Assembly: GCA_022791915.1 (NCBI GenBank) | Contig: JAAWAB010000008.1 | Coordinates: 1-64,000 of the forward strand | Length of the DNA: 64,000 nt | Reading direction: 5' to 3' | From: Clostridia bacterium | Lineage (GTDB): Bacteria; Bacillota; Clostridia; Christensenellales; Pumilibacteraceae | Part shown: positions 1 through 8,719 of the stretch, piece after piece | Position numbering within the stretch: position 1 is the stretch's first letter | Layout: the number at the start of each line of letters is the position of its first letter | Made by a program: the position numbers and the translations under genes | Notes under the pieces: generated by a model | What the model saw: only the letters and a program-made list of their open reading frames with translations | Told to the model about the DNA's origin: nothing | Databases searched by the model: none

Positions 1-7
1 AACATGT

Positions 8-85
<78 letters not shown>

Positions 86-92
86 TTTATAC

Positions 93-167
93 AGGGGTGT
101 CGCCAAGCGGTAAGGCACGAGACTTTGACTTTCGCACTCGCAGGTTCAAATCCTGCCACCCCTGCCA
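93..167 (+). tRNA. tRNA-Gln (UUG)
   Basis: The acceptor stem 93-99 pairs with 157-163. The anticodon loop CTTTGAC gives anticodon TTG. The T-loop is GTTCAAATC and the CCA is encoded at 165-167. It lies only 7 nt after tRNA-His, so the two are probably cotranscribed. Confidence 0.96.
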
Positions 168-207
168 AAATCCTTTTGCCGCAACCGCGGCACTAACCGA
201 ATTGCGA

Positions 208-283
208 TGGGGTGTCGCCAAGCGGTAAGGCAACGGACTCTGACTCCGTCACTTCGTAGGTTCGAATCCTACTACCCCAGCCA
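208..283 (+). tRNA. tRNA-Gln (CUG)
   Basis: The acceptor stem 208-214 pairs with 273-279. The anticodon loop CTCTGAC gives anticodon CTG, and the 3' CCA is at 281-283. It is closely related to the preceding tRNA-Gln in its D-arm and acceptor stem, which suggests tandem duplication followed by an anticodon change. It reads the second Gln codon, CAG. Confidence 0.95.
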
Positions 284-287
284 ATAT

Positions 288-363
288 GATTCATTAGCTC
301 AGCCGGTAGAGCACTTGACTTTTAATCAAGGTGTCCCGGGTTCGAATCCCGGATGGATCACCA
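288..363 (+). tRNA. tRNA-Lys (UUU)
   Basis: The acceptor stem 288-294 pairs with 353-359. The anticodon arm CTTGA-CTTTTAA-TCAAG gives anticodon TTT. The T-arm has the CCGGG/CCCGG stem and the CCA is encoded at 361-363. It follows tRNA-Gln(CUG) after 4 nt. Confidence 0.96.
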
Positions 364-411
364 ATCGAAAGCGGTCGGGTTGTCGCAAGGCAGACTCGAT
401 CGTTTTTTTAT

Positions 412-495
412 GCGGATGTGGCGGAACAGGCAGACGCGTCGGTTTTAGGGCCCGATACCGTAGGTGTAGGAGTTCAAATCTCCTCATCCGCACCA
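412..495 (+). tRNA. tRNA-Leu (UAG)
   Basis: This is a class II tRNA with a long variable arm. The acceptor stem 412-418 pairs with 485-491, and the CCA is at 493-495. The anticodon loop contains TTTAGGG, giving anticodon TAG. The base pair closing the anticodon stem next to the loop is a T-C mismatch, so the loop may be slightly open. It is the last gene of the tRNA cluster and is followed directly by a terminator. Confidence 0.92.
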
Positions 496-496
496 A

Positions 497-539
497 ACGG
501 CAAAAAAGGGCGCATTTTGCGTCCTTTTTTGTTTGCCGT
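497..539 (+). terminator. Intrinsic terminator of the tRNA cluster
   Basis: The hairpin GGGCGC-ATTTT-GCGTCC is followed by TTTTTTG. It is nested in a longer stem in which an A-run and ACGGCA pair with a T-run and TGCCGT. It sits just after tRNA-Leu. Confidence 0.85.
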
Positions 540-834
540 GCGAGGGGAAATTTCGCATGGTGGTTTGCTTGCGGAAAATCCGTGTTCGTTTTGGGTGCCG
601 CGCAAAAAGCAAAGAAGGGGAGAAGAATTTTTTCCGATGAGCAGGATTTCGTCGGTTTTTTCGACTTGCGGTGTAAAGCGGGCGGGGTGGAAAAATTGGC
701 ATGGGGAAATGACGAAATTTGCTACATGGACAATATGAATGGCTTTTTTACCTGCGTATAGTGCCATTTTTTGCGCGACGGGTGACGATTTTTGCTGTAT
801 TGTATAAAATTAGCAATTATTTTTCAAAAGGGTA
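540..834. other. Intergenic stretch without a recognisable gene
   Basis: No ORF here has both a credible start and protein-like composition. The region separates the tRNA terminator from the promoter of operon A. Several T-runs and a G-rich patch are visible, but no defined RNA or repeat. Confidence 0.5.
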
Positions 835-863
835 TTGACAAATAAAGGATTCCATGTTAATAT
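835..863 (+). promoter_or_regulatory. Sigma-A-type promoter of operon A
   Basis: A perfect -35 TTGACA (835-840), a 17-nt spacer and a -10 TAATAT (858-863) predict a start near 870. The first gene begins at 926, leaving a leader of about 55 nt that contains an inverted repeat. Confidence 0.85.
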
Positions 864-874
864 GAGCGTATCAA

Positions 875-898
875 TGCACGTAAATATGTATACGTGCA
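875..898. promoter_or_regulatory. Inverted repeat, candidate operator of operon A
   Basis: Perfect 8-bp arms TGCACGTA (875-882) and TACGTGCA (891-898) are separated by 8 nt. They lie just downstream of the predicted transcription start, a usual place for a repressor site. The arm plus adjoining bases (CACGTATA read on the minus strand) also occurs in the promoter of the LacI-family gene near 20251, which hints at a shared regulator. The binding protein is inferred, not shown. Confidence 0.55.
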
Positions 899-925
899 AA
901 CAGTACAACTTTTAGGAGGGTTGAC

Positions 926-3900
926 ATGAAAATGATGGCAAGAAAGACAAGATGGCTTATTGCAATGCTGCTTGTCGTGGCGGTGTCAACCTCGCTCGCG
1001 CTCACAGGGTGCGGGGGGGGGGCGTCTGATAAGGTAAAAATCGCTTTTGCCCAAAGCGAAATTACCATAGACGTCGGTAAGACACAGTTGGTCGGACTTA
1101 CGGTAGAAGGAACGACCGACACTCCCGCAATCGAGGTGGACAATAAGTCTGTTGCAACGGTATCGGTGCAACCGTCGGGTATACAGATTAAAGGAATCGC
1201 CCAAGGTGAAGCTACGGTAACTGCCAAGGTTGGCGGCGCGGTGGCAACGTGTAAGGTAACGGTTGTTCGTCCCGAACAGGAAGACGGCGTAGCCTGGGCG
1301 GATTCGGCGCTTTCTTTTGCAAAAGGTGCAACAGAAGGCTATAACGCAAAATTTACATTTACGGCAAAAACCGAGGGAGCAAAACCCACCGTCAGCCTGG
1401 ACGACAGTGATAGATTCACCGTCGGCGAGGTTATTTTGGGTGCAACGGAAGGCGAAGCGACCGTAAAAATTACGCCAAAAGCGGACGCCGCATACGGCGA
1501 ATCAACCGTTACGCTTACAATGGGTACCCAAACGGCGCGCATTCCCGTAGAAATCTGTTCGCCGGGAATTTTGCTTGACGAAGAAAGTATCAGTCCCACG
1601 GGTGTGACGATGGTCGGATTATCGGCGGCGTTCACCGACGGCAAATTGTATGTGCCCCGTACGATTTACGAAGAGGGTATGGGACGCTATGTGCCCGTTA
1701 AAAAGATAGGCAACGGAAAGGCGCCCATTACGCTTGCGGCGGAAGCGGCGGCAATCACCGAAGTACATACGGGCGAAGGCGTGGAACTGATTGCGGAATA
1801 TGCGTTCGACGGAATCGGTACGTTTACTCTGCTGACAGTGGGTAGCAAAGTAAAAGAAATCGGAGTCGGCGCTTTCCGTGTGGAAGAGGAACCGTATTCG
1901 CAACTGCGCGATATTGTGTTTTCCGAAAATTCGAGTTTGCGCAAAATCGGCGGCGTAGCTTTCCAACGTTGCGCAATTGTAGAGATTGAATTGCCCGAAG
2001 GATTGGAAGAAATCGGCGGGCAAGCTTTTATTTGGTGTACGAGTCTGGAAAAAGCGACGGTTCCTTCTACCTATAAACCCGTAAGCGATACGGAAGGCGG
2101 AATCGGCACGTTCTGGGATTGCAATGCGTTAAAAGAAGTAACGTTGCCAGTGTTGGAATTCATCAGCACGTCTATGTTTAACGGCGTACCCACGTTGGAA
2201 AAAGTAAATTTTGCGGGTACGAGAGAACAGTTCCGCGCCATGGAGAAAACAACCCGTGAAACCATCGATTCGGGATATGTGGCGGAAGCCGTTTTCAAAT
2301 GCGAGAATATTGTATGCTCGGACGGTGTTCTGCCTGTTGTGTTGGAAATCGAAACGCTTTCGCAGAATACGTTGAATATAGGTTCTACGCTTACGCTTAC
2401 CGTCAGCGGTAAAAACCTTGACGATACCATTACGTTTGTATCGGGTAACGAAGCCGCCGCCACCGTTGTGAAAACGAGTGCAACGGCTACCGAGGCAACG
2501 GCTACCGTAACGGGTGTTGCCGTGGGCACTGCCACGATTACCGTTTCGTGCGGCGACGTTACCGACACGGCGAGTATTACCGTAGTTGACCCCAACGTCG
2601 ATTTTGTGAGCATTCTCGAAAACATTACCAACGAAGAAGATTATTACGTTGTCGGTAAAGACGACGGCGCGCAGACCTTTAACCTGACCTATACGGTAAA
2701 AACAGACGGTACCGAACCGACGATTACGGTAACCGAAGGGGCAGACGTTGTGGAAGTGGGCGCGATTGCCGACGGCGCGGACAACGACGGCATTCTGTCG
2801 GCAACCTTCACCGTTACCGCCAAAACCTACGGCACGGCGGTTGTCGCCGTTGCGGTGGGCGAAGTAAGCGAAACGTTCACCGTGGAAGTGTGCTCGTCCG
2901 GTCTTGTGTTTGATTGCAATGCGGCGGGTGCGGCAAGTCTTACCGCCATCACGGGTGCGTTCCCCGGCGGCGAATTGCATATTCCTTCCTATGTGGTGGA
3001 AAACGGCAAACGCTATGTTGTGACCCAGTTGGGCGTGGGACAAACGATTTCCGTTCCCAAACCTATCACCGATTTGTATACGGGCGATAACACAATCTGG
3101 ATTTATGAGAGCGTATTCGAAGGAGCGCAAATCGACACCGTGCATGTCGGCAAGAGAGTGGCAAAAATCTGGAACGCCGCCTTCTGGCACGCTACGGTTT
3201 CGGCAATCGAATTTGCCGAGAACGGCGCGCTTACGGAAATCGGAGTTCGGGCGTTCAACGGCTATAAGGGAACGACGCTTGTGTTGCCCGAAGGACTGGC
3301 AACGCTCGGCGAAACCGCTTTCTACAATGCTACGGAGTTACAGACGCTTACCGTTCCGTCCACGTTGACGGCTGGAAAACTTGCTTTCCAGATGGGCGAC
3401 GCAAAAAATAGCAAGCTGACCACGGTGAATATCGGAAAATTGACACGGCTTCCCGAAGGATTCTTTATGAATCACACGGGTATCGAAAAAATCGAGTTCG
3501 CGGGCACCAAAGCCGAATGGCAGGCGCTTTTGGCGGCAACCGATTTGAGCGCGCAAGGCAACATCAACGACACCGAAGTACAATGTTCGGACGGCACGAT
3601 TTTGCCCGTGCGTATGGCATTCACGGCGGAAAGCGGTTCGGTGGCTGTGGACTCTGCGATTACAATCACCGTTACCGGTCAGGCTTTGGAAAACGTGGTC
3701 TTTACGGCGAATCCAGCCGATGCAGTCACGATTACCATGGGCACGGATAATACGACTGAAAGCGTTTCGGCAACGGTAACGGGCGTAACGGCGGGCGTTG
3801 TTACTATTACGGCAACGTGCGGAACAAAAACCGATACGTATACGCTTACGGTTGTGGGTGCCGAAACCCAACTTAACAAAATCGGCGCCAATATGAATAT

Positions 3901-5251
3901 TCCCGTAACGGATGCCGAAATTACTGCGGGCACTGCAACGTTCGATTATACCTTTACGTATAAACCTTCGCAGGCAGGGACTACGCCCACGGCGGAATAT
4001 CTTGTGCTTGATAATAAAACCTGCCTTGAATTGGGCGACATCACCACCGTTTCCACCGATAAATCGACGGGACTGATTACCGCAAGACTTACGATTAAAG
4101 TAGTGGCTCTCGGAAGCGGCAGAGGCAACGTAAAAATTTCGCTTGAAGGTAAAGACTTTACGACGACGTTCTATCCCGGTTCGGCAGGCATCACCTATAT
4201 TTTACACGACCAAGCCCAAAAACAACTCACCGTAACGGGTGTAGGCGAAGGCTTTGGAGGCGGCGCGTTGATTGTTCCTCGCAGACTGGTTATCGACGGT
4301 GTGGATTGGATTCCCGCGATTGTGGGGGAAGGTTGGAACGGTGACGGCGGAGAGAAAACGATTGCCAACACGAGCGGCAAAGACATTACGGCGTTTATCG
4401 ACATGGGCGGATGCAGTGTCATTAAACCGTATGCTTTCTATAACATGAAATCGCTCAAAAAAGCCACGTTTGACAAATATACTTTGCAGATATGGGAGTA
4501 CGCTTTCCGAGACAGCGGAATCGAAGAAATCGATTTGTCGAATGCAACGCGGTTGCAAACGATTGGGGCAGGTTGTTTCCTTTCGGTTCCCTTGAAAAAA
4601 ATCGACTTCTCGGCTGTGGGCACGGAGTTGAATATCGGGGCGCAATCTTTCTTCTGGGCAAATAATCTAACCGAAGTTACAATGCCTAAAACGGTAAAAA
4701 TGGACGGAGAAAATTCCAAATACGGATTACAGGGGTCTGCGCTTACAACCGTTCGTTTTGTGGAAGGCAGCACATATGATTTTATCCGCAATAATTTCTT
4801 TGCGGGACAGGATAATATCACCGATGTATATTTTGCCGGAACACAAGAACAATGGAATCTGCTTAAAGGTGCGTCCGATATTGTATCTAACGGTACATTG
4901 TTTACCACCGCTACGGTGCATTGTTCCGACGGCGATTTGGTACAAACCGTATTTATGGTGAATCCTTCTCACGGTACTACTTGCTATAATGCCGCAAATG
5001 TAAATGAAGCGTATTCATGGGATTTTACGCCGCTTAATCTGTTTATTTGCTCGGATGAAAACGTAACGCTTGAATATGAAGTTAAGTTGAACGGCGTGAC
5101 GATTACCGAACGCAGTACCAATCCCGTTGTTTCGCACACATTTACTGCTACGGGCAATATTGAAATCACCGTGTATTGTTACAAAGGCGCGGACGATACG
5201 GTGGGTATTTCCACTACGGTAACGGTGGTTGTCGGTGTTCCCGAAGCATAA
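926..5251 (+). CDS. Giant surface lipoprotein with Big2 and BspA-like leucine-rich repeat modules
   Basis: This is a 1441-residue protein with an AGGAGGG ribosome site 7 nt before the ATG. The N-terminus is a lipoprotein signal with lipobox LTGC (Cys29). The rest is a tandem triplication of a unit of about 430 residues, near 36-470, 470-897 and 897-1345. Each unit has a bacterial Ig-like Big2 domain, a second beta-domain, and a BspA/LRR_5-type block of short repeats such as IGVRAF and IKPYAF. Each unit ends in a CSDG motif. An Ig-like tail closes the protein. Such proteins display adhesion or substrate-binding surfaces. As first gene of operon A it may help hold glycans at the cell surface, which is inference. 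A run of ten G follows the lipobox Cys codon and could switch expression by slippage. Confidence 0.88.
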   Translation: MKMMARKTRWLIAMLLVVAVSTSLALTGCGGGASDKVKIAFAQSEITIDVGKTQLVGLTVEGTTDTPAIEVDNKSVATVSVQPSGIQIKGIAQGEATVTAKVGGAVATCKVTVVRPEQEDGVAWADSALSFAKGATEGYNAKFTFTAKTEGAKPTVSLDDSDRFTVGEVILGATEGEATVKITPKADAAYGESTVTLTMGTQTARIPVEICSPGILLDEESISPTGVTMVGLSAAFTDGKLYVPRTIYEEGMGRYVPVKKIGNGKAPITLAAEAAAITEVHTGEGVELIAEYAFDGIGTFTLLTVGSKVKEIGVGAFRVEEEPYSQLRDIVFSENSSLRKIGGVAFQRCAIVEIELPEGLEEIGGQAFIWCTSLEKATVPSTYKPVSDTEGGIGTFWDCNALKEVTLPVLEFISTSMFNGVPTLEKVNFAGTREQFRAMEKTTRETIDSGYVAEAVFKCENIVCSDGVLPVVLEIETLSQNTLNIGSTLTLTVSGKNLDDTITFVSGNEAAATVVKTSATATEATATVTGVAVGTATITVSCGDVTDTASITVVDPNVDFVSILENITNEEDYYVVGKDDGAQTFNLTYTVKTDGTEPTITVTEGADVVEVGAIADGADNDGILSATFTVTAKTYGTAVVAVAVGEVSETFTVEVCSSGLVFDCNAAGAASLTAITGAFPGGELHIPSYVVENGKRYVVTQLGVGQTISVPKPITDLYTGDNTIWIYESVFEGAQIDTVHVGKRVAKIWNAAFWHATVSAIEFAENGALTEIGVRAFNGYKGTTLVLPEGLATLGETAFYNATELQTLTVPSTLTAGKLAFQMGDAKNSKLTTVNIGKLTRLPEGFFMNHTGIEKIEFAGTKAEWQALLAATDLSAQGNINDTEVQCSDGTILPVRMAFTAESGSVAVDSAITITVTGQALENVVFTANPADAVTITMGTDNTTESVSATVTGVTAGVVTITATCGTKTDTYTLTVVGAETQLNKIGANMNIPVTDAEITAGTATFDYTFTYKPSQAGTTPTAEYLVLDNKTCLELGDITTVSTDKSTGLITARLTIKVVALGSGRGNVKISLEGKDFTTTFYPGSAGITYILHDQAQKQLTVTGVGEGFGGGALIVPRRLVIDGVDWIPAIVGEGWNGDGGEKTIANTSGKDITAFIDMGGCSVIKPYAFYNMKSLKKATFDKYTLQIWEYAFRDSGIEEIDLSNATRLQTIGAGCFLSVPLKKIDFSAVGTELNIGAQSFFWANNLTEVTMPKTVKMDGENSKYGLQGSALTTVRFVEGSTYDFIRNNFFAGQDNITDVYFAGTQEQWNLLKGASDIVSNGTLFTTATVHCSDGDLVQTVFMVNPSHGTTCYNAANVNEAYSWDFTPLNLFICSDENVTLEYEVKLNGVTITERSTNPVVSHTFTATGNIEITVYCYKGADDTVGISTTVTVVVGVPEA
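1013..1022 (+). repeat. Poly-G tract (10 G) inside the lipoprotein gene
   Basis: Ten consecutive G encode Gly-Gly-Gly and the first base of Ala directly after lipobox Cys29. The reading frame is intact (ON) in this sequence. A change of one or two G would frameshift the protein straight after its signal peptide. Confidence 0.9.
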
Positions 5252-5279
5252 TTCTACCTACGTGAATAGGAATAATCAA

Positions 5280-7394
5280 ATGAAATCCATTCTTAACGCG
5301 CACGGCGGCGTTGTCGTGCGCGGCAAGAACGGCAGTATCGACTATATAGACGTCGGGGGCGGGCAACCACTGCCCGACGTCTATACGTCTGTGCCGTTCC
5401 GTATCGAATACGCAGTATATTCCGATTCTTGTGCGCCCGTTTACGGCGGTACCGAACATTTTCGCTTTGTACAACGGGAATCCCGTGCCGATAACGGTGA
5501 CGAGTTTATGTATGAGTCGCAAGACGGCTGTGTGCGCGTATGTGTGATACAAACCGAATACAACGGATTATATACGCAATTTTGCCGTGTTGTGAACATC
5601 GGTAGCGGTAGGCTGTGCATAAAACAAATCTATAACTTTTTCAATGCAATCGACGTGCGACTTTTGGGTGCGGACTATGCGCGTGATGCCGAGTTGGGAA
5701 TATTGCGCAACGAATGGGGCGCCGAAGCACAGCTGTATTGGCTTTCGCCGCATGAAGCGGGCGTAATTCGTCCTACGGGGCATAAAACAGGCTATGCGGC
5801 GGAAATATCGAGCACGACGTGTTGGAGTACAAAACGGCAAATGCCGCAACTGTATATCCGTGATAAGGTAACGGGACATGTGTGGTGTATGCAACATTTG
5901 CCGAACGGTCCGTATTCCGTCGAACCGGGTTTGTGCGATACCGAACGGGTGCAGGGCAGTTGCTTTTGTATCGGCGCGGGTACGGGTACGAGCGAACGGC
6001 ACGGTTTTCGCGTGTATTGCGAACACGGAGAAACGTATGAAAGTTGTATGAGCGTGTTGGCGTGTGCCGATAGTTTCGATGAACTCTCGCGCATTATGAC
6101 CGATTGGCGTAGGGTGAATCTGTTTACACCGCAACCGTTACCGCTTATGTTCAACGATTACATGAATTGTCTGTGGACAAGGCAAGACGAAGAGAACTGT
6201 AAAGCGCTTATCGACGTTGCACATGAATCGGGTGCCGAAGGATATTGTTTCGACGACGGTTGGTATCGTGAAATCGGCGAACACGGGTTGACGGGGCTGG
6301 GCGACTGGGTGCCCGCAAAGCATCGGTTCGGCAAACTCGGTTTGGGCGGTATGATAGATTATATCCGTAAAAAGGGTATGACGGCGGGCTTGTGGACGGA
6401 GTTGGAAGTCTGTTCCGTTATGGCACAGGCAAGTAAATTGCCCGACGATTGCTTTCTGCAAAACGAAGGCGAACGTATTTTTCGCAGTAATCGCATGTAT
6501 TTCGATTTCCGCAATAAAAAGGTGCGAGAACATCTGCTGTCGCGTATCGACGCATTATATGCGTTGGGAATTCGATACATAAAGAACGATTACAACGGAC
6601 ATCCCGGAAGCGGGGTGGATTGGAACGGAAGAACACCTACTGCGGGGCTTGAAGCGCACCAACGTGCCGTGAACGCTTTTTATGCCGAGGTGCGGGCAAC
6701 GTATCCCGATTTGATTCTGGAAAACTGTGCGTCGGGCGCCATGCGCAGCGACGGCGCAACCAACCGCAATTTTCGGTTGCAAAGCGTTTCCGACTGTGAA
6801 GAATACGAGAAAATGCCGTCCGTACTTACGGGAACGCTACTTTCTTTGTTGCCCGAACAGGTGGGCGTGTGGGCGTATCCGTATCCGCGCATTTTCTGGG
6901 AGATGAACGGCGACGAGTATCTTTCGCTCGATTATGTTTACGGACAGGCGGACGGAGAACAGACGATTTTCAATATGGTGAGCGGCATGATGGGGGCGAT
7001 GTATCTTTCGGGTAAAATCGACCGCGCGGACAAAGAGAACTTACAACTGATTAAACAGGCGACCGATTTATATAAGCGGTTGCGGTCGCAGATTTCCCGT
7101 TCGTATCCGTTTTATCCGTTGTCGCCGTTGCGTGTAGGCGAGCGCGGCTATTGTGCTGTGGGACTACGCGACGGCGAGGAAGGACTGCTTGCCGTCTGGC
7201 GTATCGAAAAAGGCGCTGTGGGAGACGGTACCGTTACTTTGCCGATTGAGAATATAGCGGACGTCCGCGAAATATATCCCGGTAGGAATTTCCGCATACA
7301 AAAGAAGACAAACGCAGTAACGATAATATTCCGAAAACCGATACAGGCAGTGCTGTTGCGTATAACATATGCGACAGATAAATCCAAAAAATAG
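5280..7394 (+). CDS. Alpha-galactosidase, glycoside hydrolase family 36
   Basis: Predicted to hydrolyse terminal alpha-galactosyl residues from oligosaccharides in the cytoplasm, since no signal peptide is seen. From the ATG at 5280 it has 704 residues, normal for GH36. Visible motifs are FDDGWY near residue 324, a GLWTELEV segment, YIKNDYN with the likely nucleophile Asp437, ENCASG, and SDCEEYEK with the likely acid/base Asp505. An in-frame TTG at 5229 would add 17 residues, but it overlaps the preceding gene and has no better ribosome site, so the ATG preceded by AGGAAT is preferred. It lies 28 nt after the surface lipoprotein gene. The galactose it releases could feed galK-galE-galM at the other end of the window. 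Confidence 0.9.
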   Translation: MKSILNAHGGVVVRGKNGSIDYIDVGGGQPLPDVYTSVPFRIEYAVYSDSCAPVYGGTEHFRFVQRESRADNGDEFMYESQDGCVRVCVIQTEYNGLYTQFCRVVNIGSGRLCIKQIYNFFNAIDVRLLGADYARDAELGILRNEWGAEAQLYWLSPHEAGVIRPTGHKTGYAAEISSTTCWSTKRQMPQLYIRDKVTGHVWCMQHLPNGPYSVEPGLCDTERVQGSCFCIGAGTGTSERHGFRVYCEHGETYESCMSVLACADSFDELSRIMTDWRRVNLFTPQPLPLMFNDYMNCLWTRQDEENCKALIDVAHESGAEGYCFDDGWYREIGEHGLTGLGDWVPAKHRFGKLGLGGMIDYIRKKGMTAGLWTELEVCSVMAQASKLPDDCFLQNEGERIFRSNRMYFDFRNKKVREHLLSRIDALYALGIRYIKNDYNGHPGSGVDWNGRTPTAGLEAHQRAVNAFYAEVRATYPDLILENCASGAMRSDGATNRNFRLQSVSDCEEYEKMPSVLTGTLLSLLPEQVGVWAYPYPRIFWEMNGDEYLSLDYVYGQADGEQTIFNMVSGMMGAMYLSGKIDRADKENLQLIKQATDLYKRLRSQISRSYPFYPLSPLRVGERGYCAVGLRDGEEGLLAVWRIEKGAVGDGTVTLPIENIADVREIYPGRNFRIQKKTNAVTIIFRKPIQAVLLRITYATDKSKK

Positions 7395-7408
7395 GAGGTA
7401 AAGGCAGT

Positions 7409-8719
7409 ATGAGTAAGAAAAAGAGAGTGGGATTGTTTGCCGCAATTGCGGTGCTTGCGGCGGTTATCGTTGCGGCGCCTGCGGTGTTCCGTTCCGCGTC
7501 CGCCAACGCCGCCGAAACGGCTGCAAAATCGCCCATGCAGGTTGTGAGTATGCTGTATCGGGAATGGGGCGGCGGCATGCAGTGGCGTATCGCCGCCAAA
7601 TTCGACGTGTCGGTAGGCGCTGCGGGAGAAGATCTGGCAGAGCAGAAGAGCAAAGTGCGTATTAACGGCGTTTTGTTGTCCGACGTGGCGGATGCGACGT
7701 GCAAGGTTTCGTCGAGCGACCCCACCGAAGTGCATCTGATTTTGCCCAAAGGTGCAACGGTGGGCGACAAAACGGTGTTTTCGGATACGTTAGACAGTAA
7801 CCGTGTGACGATTTTGGAAGGGTTCACGGGTTCACGGGACTACGCGCTTAACGAAGCGGTTTATTACTATTTCGGCAAGGGCGTTTTGCGCGGTACGCGC
7901 GTTTACCGCAGCGACAATCTCGATGACTATGCAACTGTCAAAGTGTCGAGTGTCGCCGTGCCGAAAACGGAATCGAACAATACGATTGTAGACGTTTTTA
8001 TGTCGGATACAATCGGTGACAGGCAAATGCACGATATGCAGCCGCGCGAATTGCGATGGATGAAAGAACTGCTGAAAGACTACACGGCGCGTGAGTTGGA
8101 TTTATATTATAAATACGGTATTATCGGCGGCAACGACCAGCCCGAGAGCACGGCGCACAAAATCGAATACGGATGCAGTTCGTGGGGATTACGCGAGCAA
8201 TATCCCGGAAACAAAACGCAACTTTCCATGGAACCCAAAGATACGGTGGAAGGGATTCCCGTTTATTCGGTGTATCAGATTCAGGATACCGTGCCCGACG
8301 ACGGGCAACAGCCGCTTGTAGTGCAGGTTCATTTCGAAAATAACCGTCTGCGTATCAGTTTCAAGGGCGATGCGGACGACAATCGCTACAACATTGCACC
8401 CGAAAAAGACGAGAAAATGGTTTTGCGTTTGAAAGCGGGATTCATGTTCACTTCGGGCAACATGCTCAAAGAGGACGAAACGTTTGTGTTCGAGCCCGAG
8501 TCGGGTATGTGGCGGCAAGCGGGTGTAACCGTGCCCGAACGCCCTGCGGATATCACGCTCGCCAATCAGAACGGATTGACGGACGAAGAACTTGCGGGCG
8601 GTGGTAAAGGCGGCTGCGGCAGTGCGGTTGCGGCAGGGTATCTGCCTGCGGCACTTATGTTGTTCGGCAGCGCTGTAATTTTATTGCGCAGAAAAGCGAA
8701 AGGAGAAAACAGAGCATGA
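7409..8719 (+). CDS. Secreted surface protein with C-terminal Gly/Cys-TM-basic anchor
   Basis: A 436-residue protein of unknown function. A signal peptide spans about residues 1-34 with a likely cleavage after ANA. The middle is predicted beta-rich and matches no family I can name. The C-terminus has a Gly/Cys-rich motif (GKGGCGSAVAAG), a hydrophobic segment and the basic tail RRKAK. This layout resembles dedicated C-terminal sorting or anchoring signals, and a similar tail ends the 1779-residue protein of operon B. AGGAGG lies before the ATG. It starts 14 nt after the GH36 gene and its stop overlaps the next ATG in ATGA, so translational coupling is likely. Confidence 0.75.
   Translation: MSKKKRVGLFAAIAVLAAVIVAAPAVFRSASANAAETAAKSPMQVVSMLYREWGGGMQWRIAAKFDVSVGAAGEDLAEQKSKVRINGVLLSDVADATCKVSSSDPTEVHLILPKGATVGDKTVFSDTLDSNRVTILEGFTGSRDYALNEAVYYYFGKGVLRGTRVYRSDNLDDYATVKVSSVAVPKTESNNTIVDVFMSDTIGDRQMHDMQPRELRWMKELLKDYTARELDLYYKYGIIGGNDQPESTAHKIEYGCSSWGLREQYPGNKTQLSMEPKDTVEGIPVYSVYQIQDTVPDDGQQPLVVQVHFENNRLRISFKGDADDNRYNIAPEKDEKMVLRLKAGFMFTSGNMLKEDETFVFEPESGMWRQAGVTVPERPADITLANQNGLTDEELAGGGKGGCGSAVAAGYLPAALMLFGSAVILLRRKAKGENRA

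Noticed and set aside
207-761. Long ORFs across the tRNA cluster
   Set aside because: They overlap four clear tRNA genes and a terminator.
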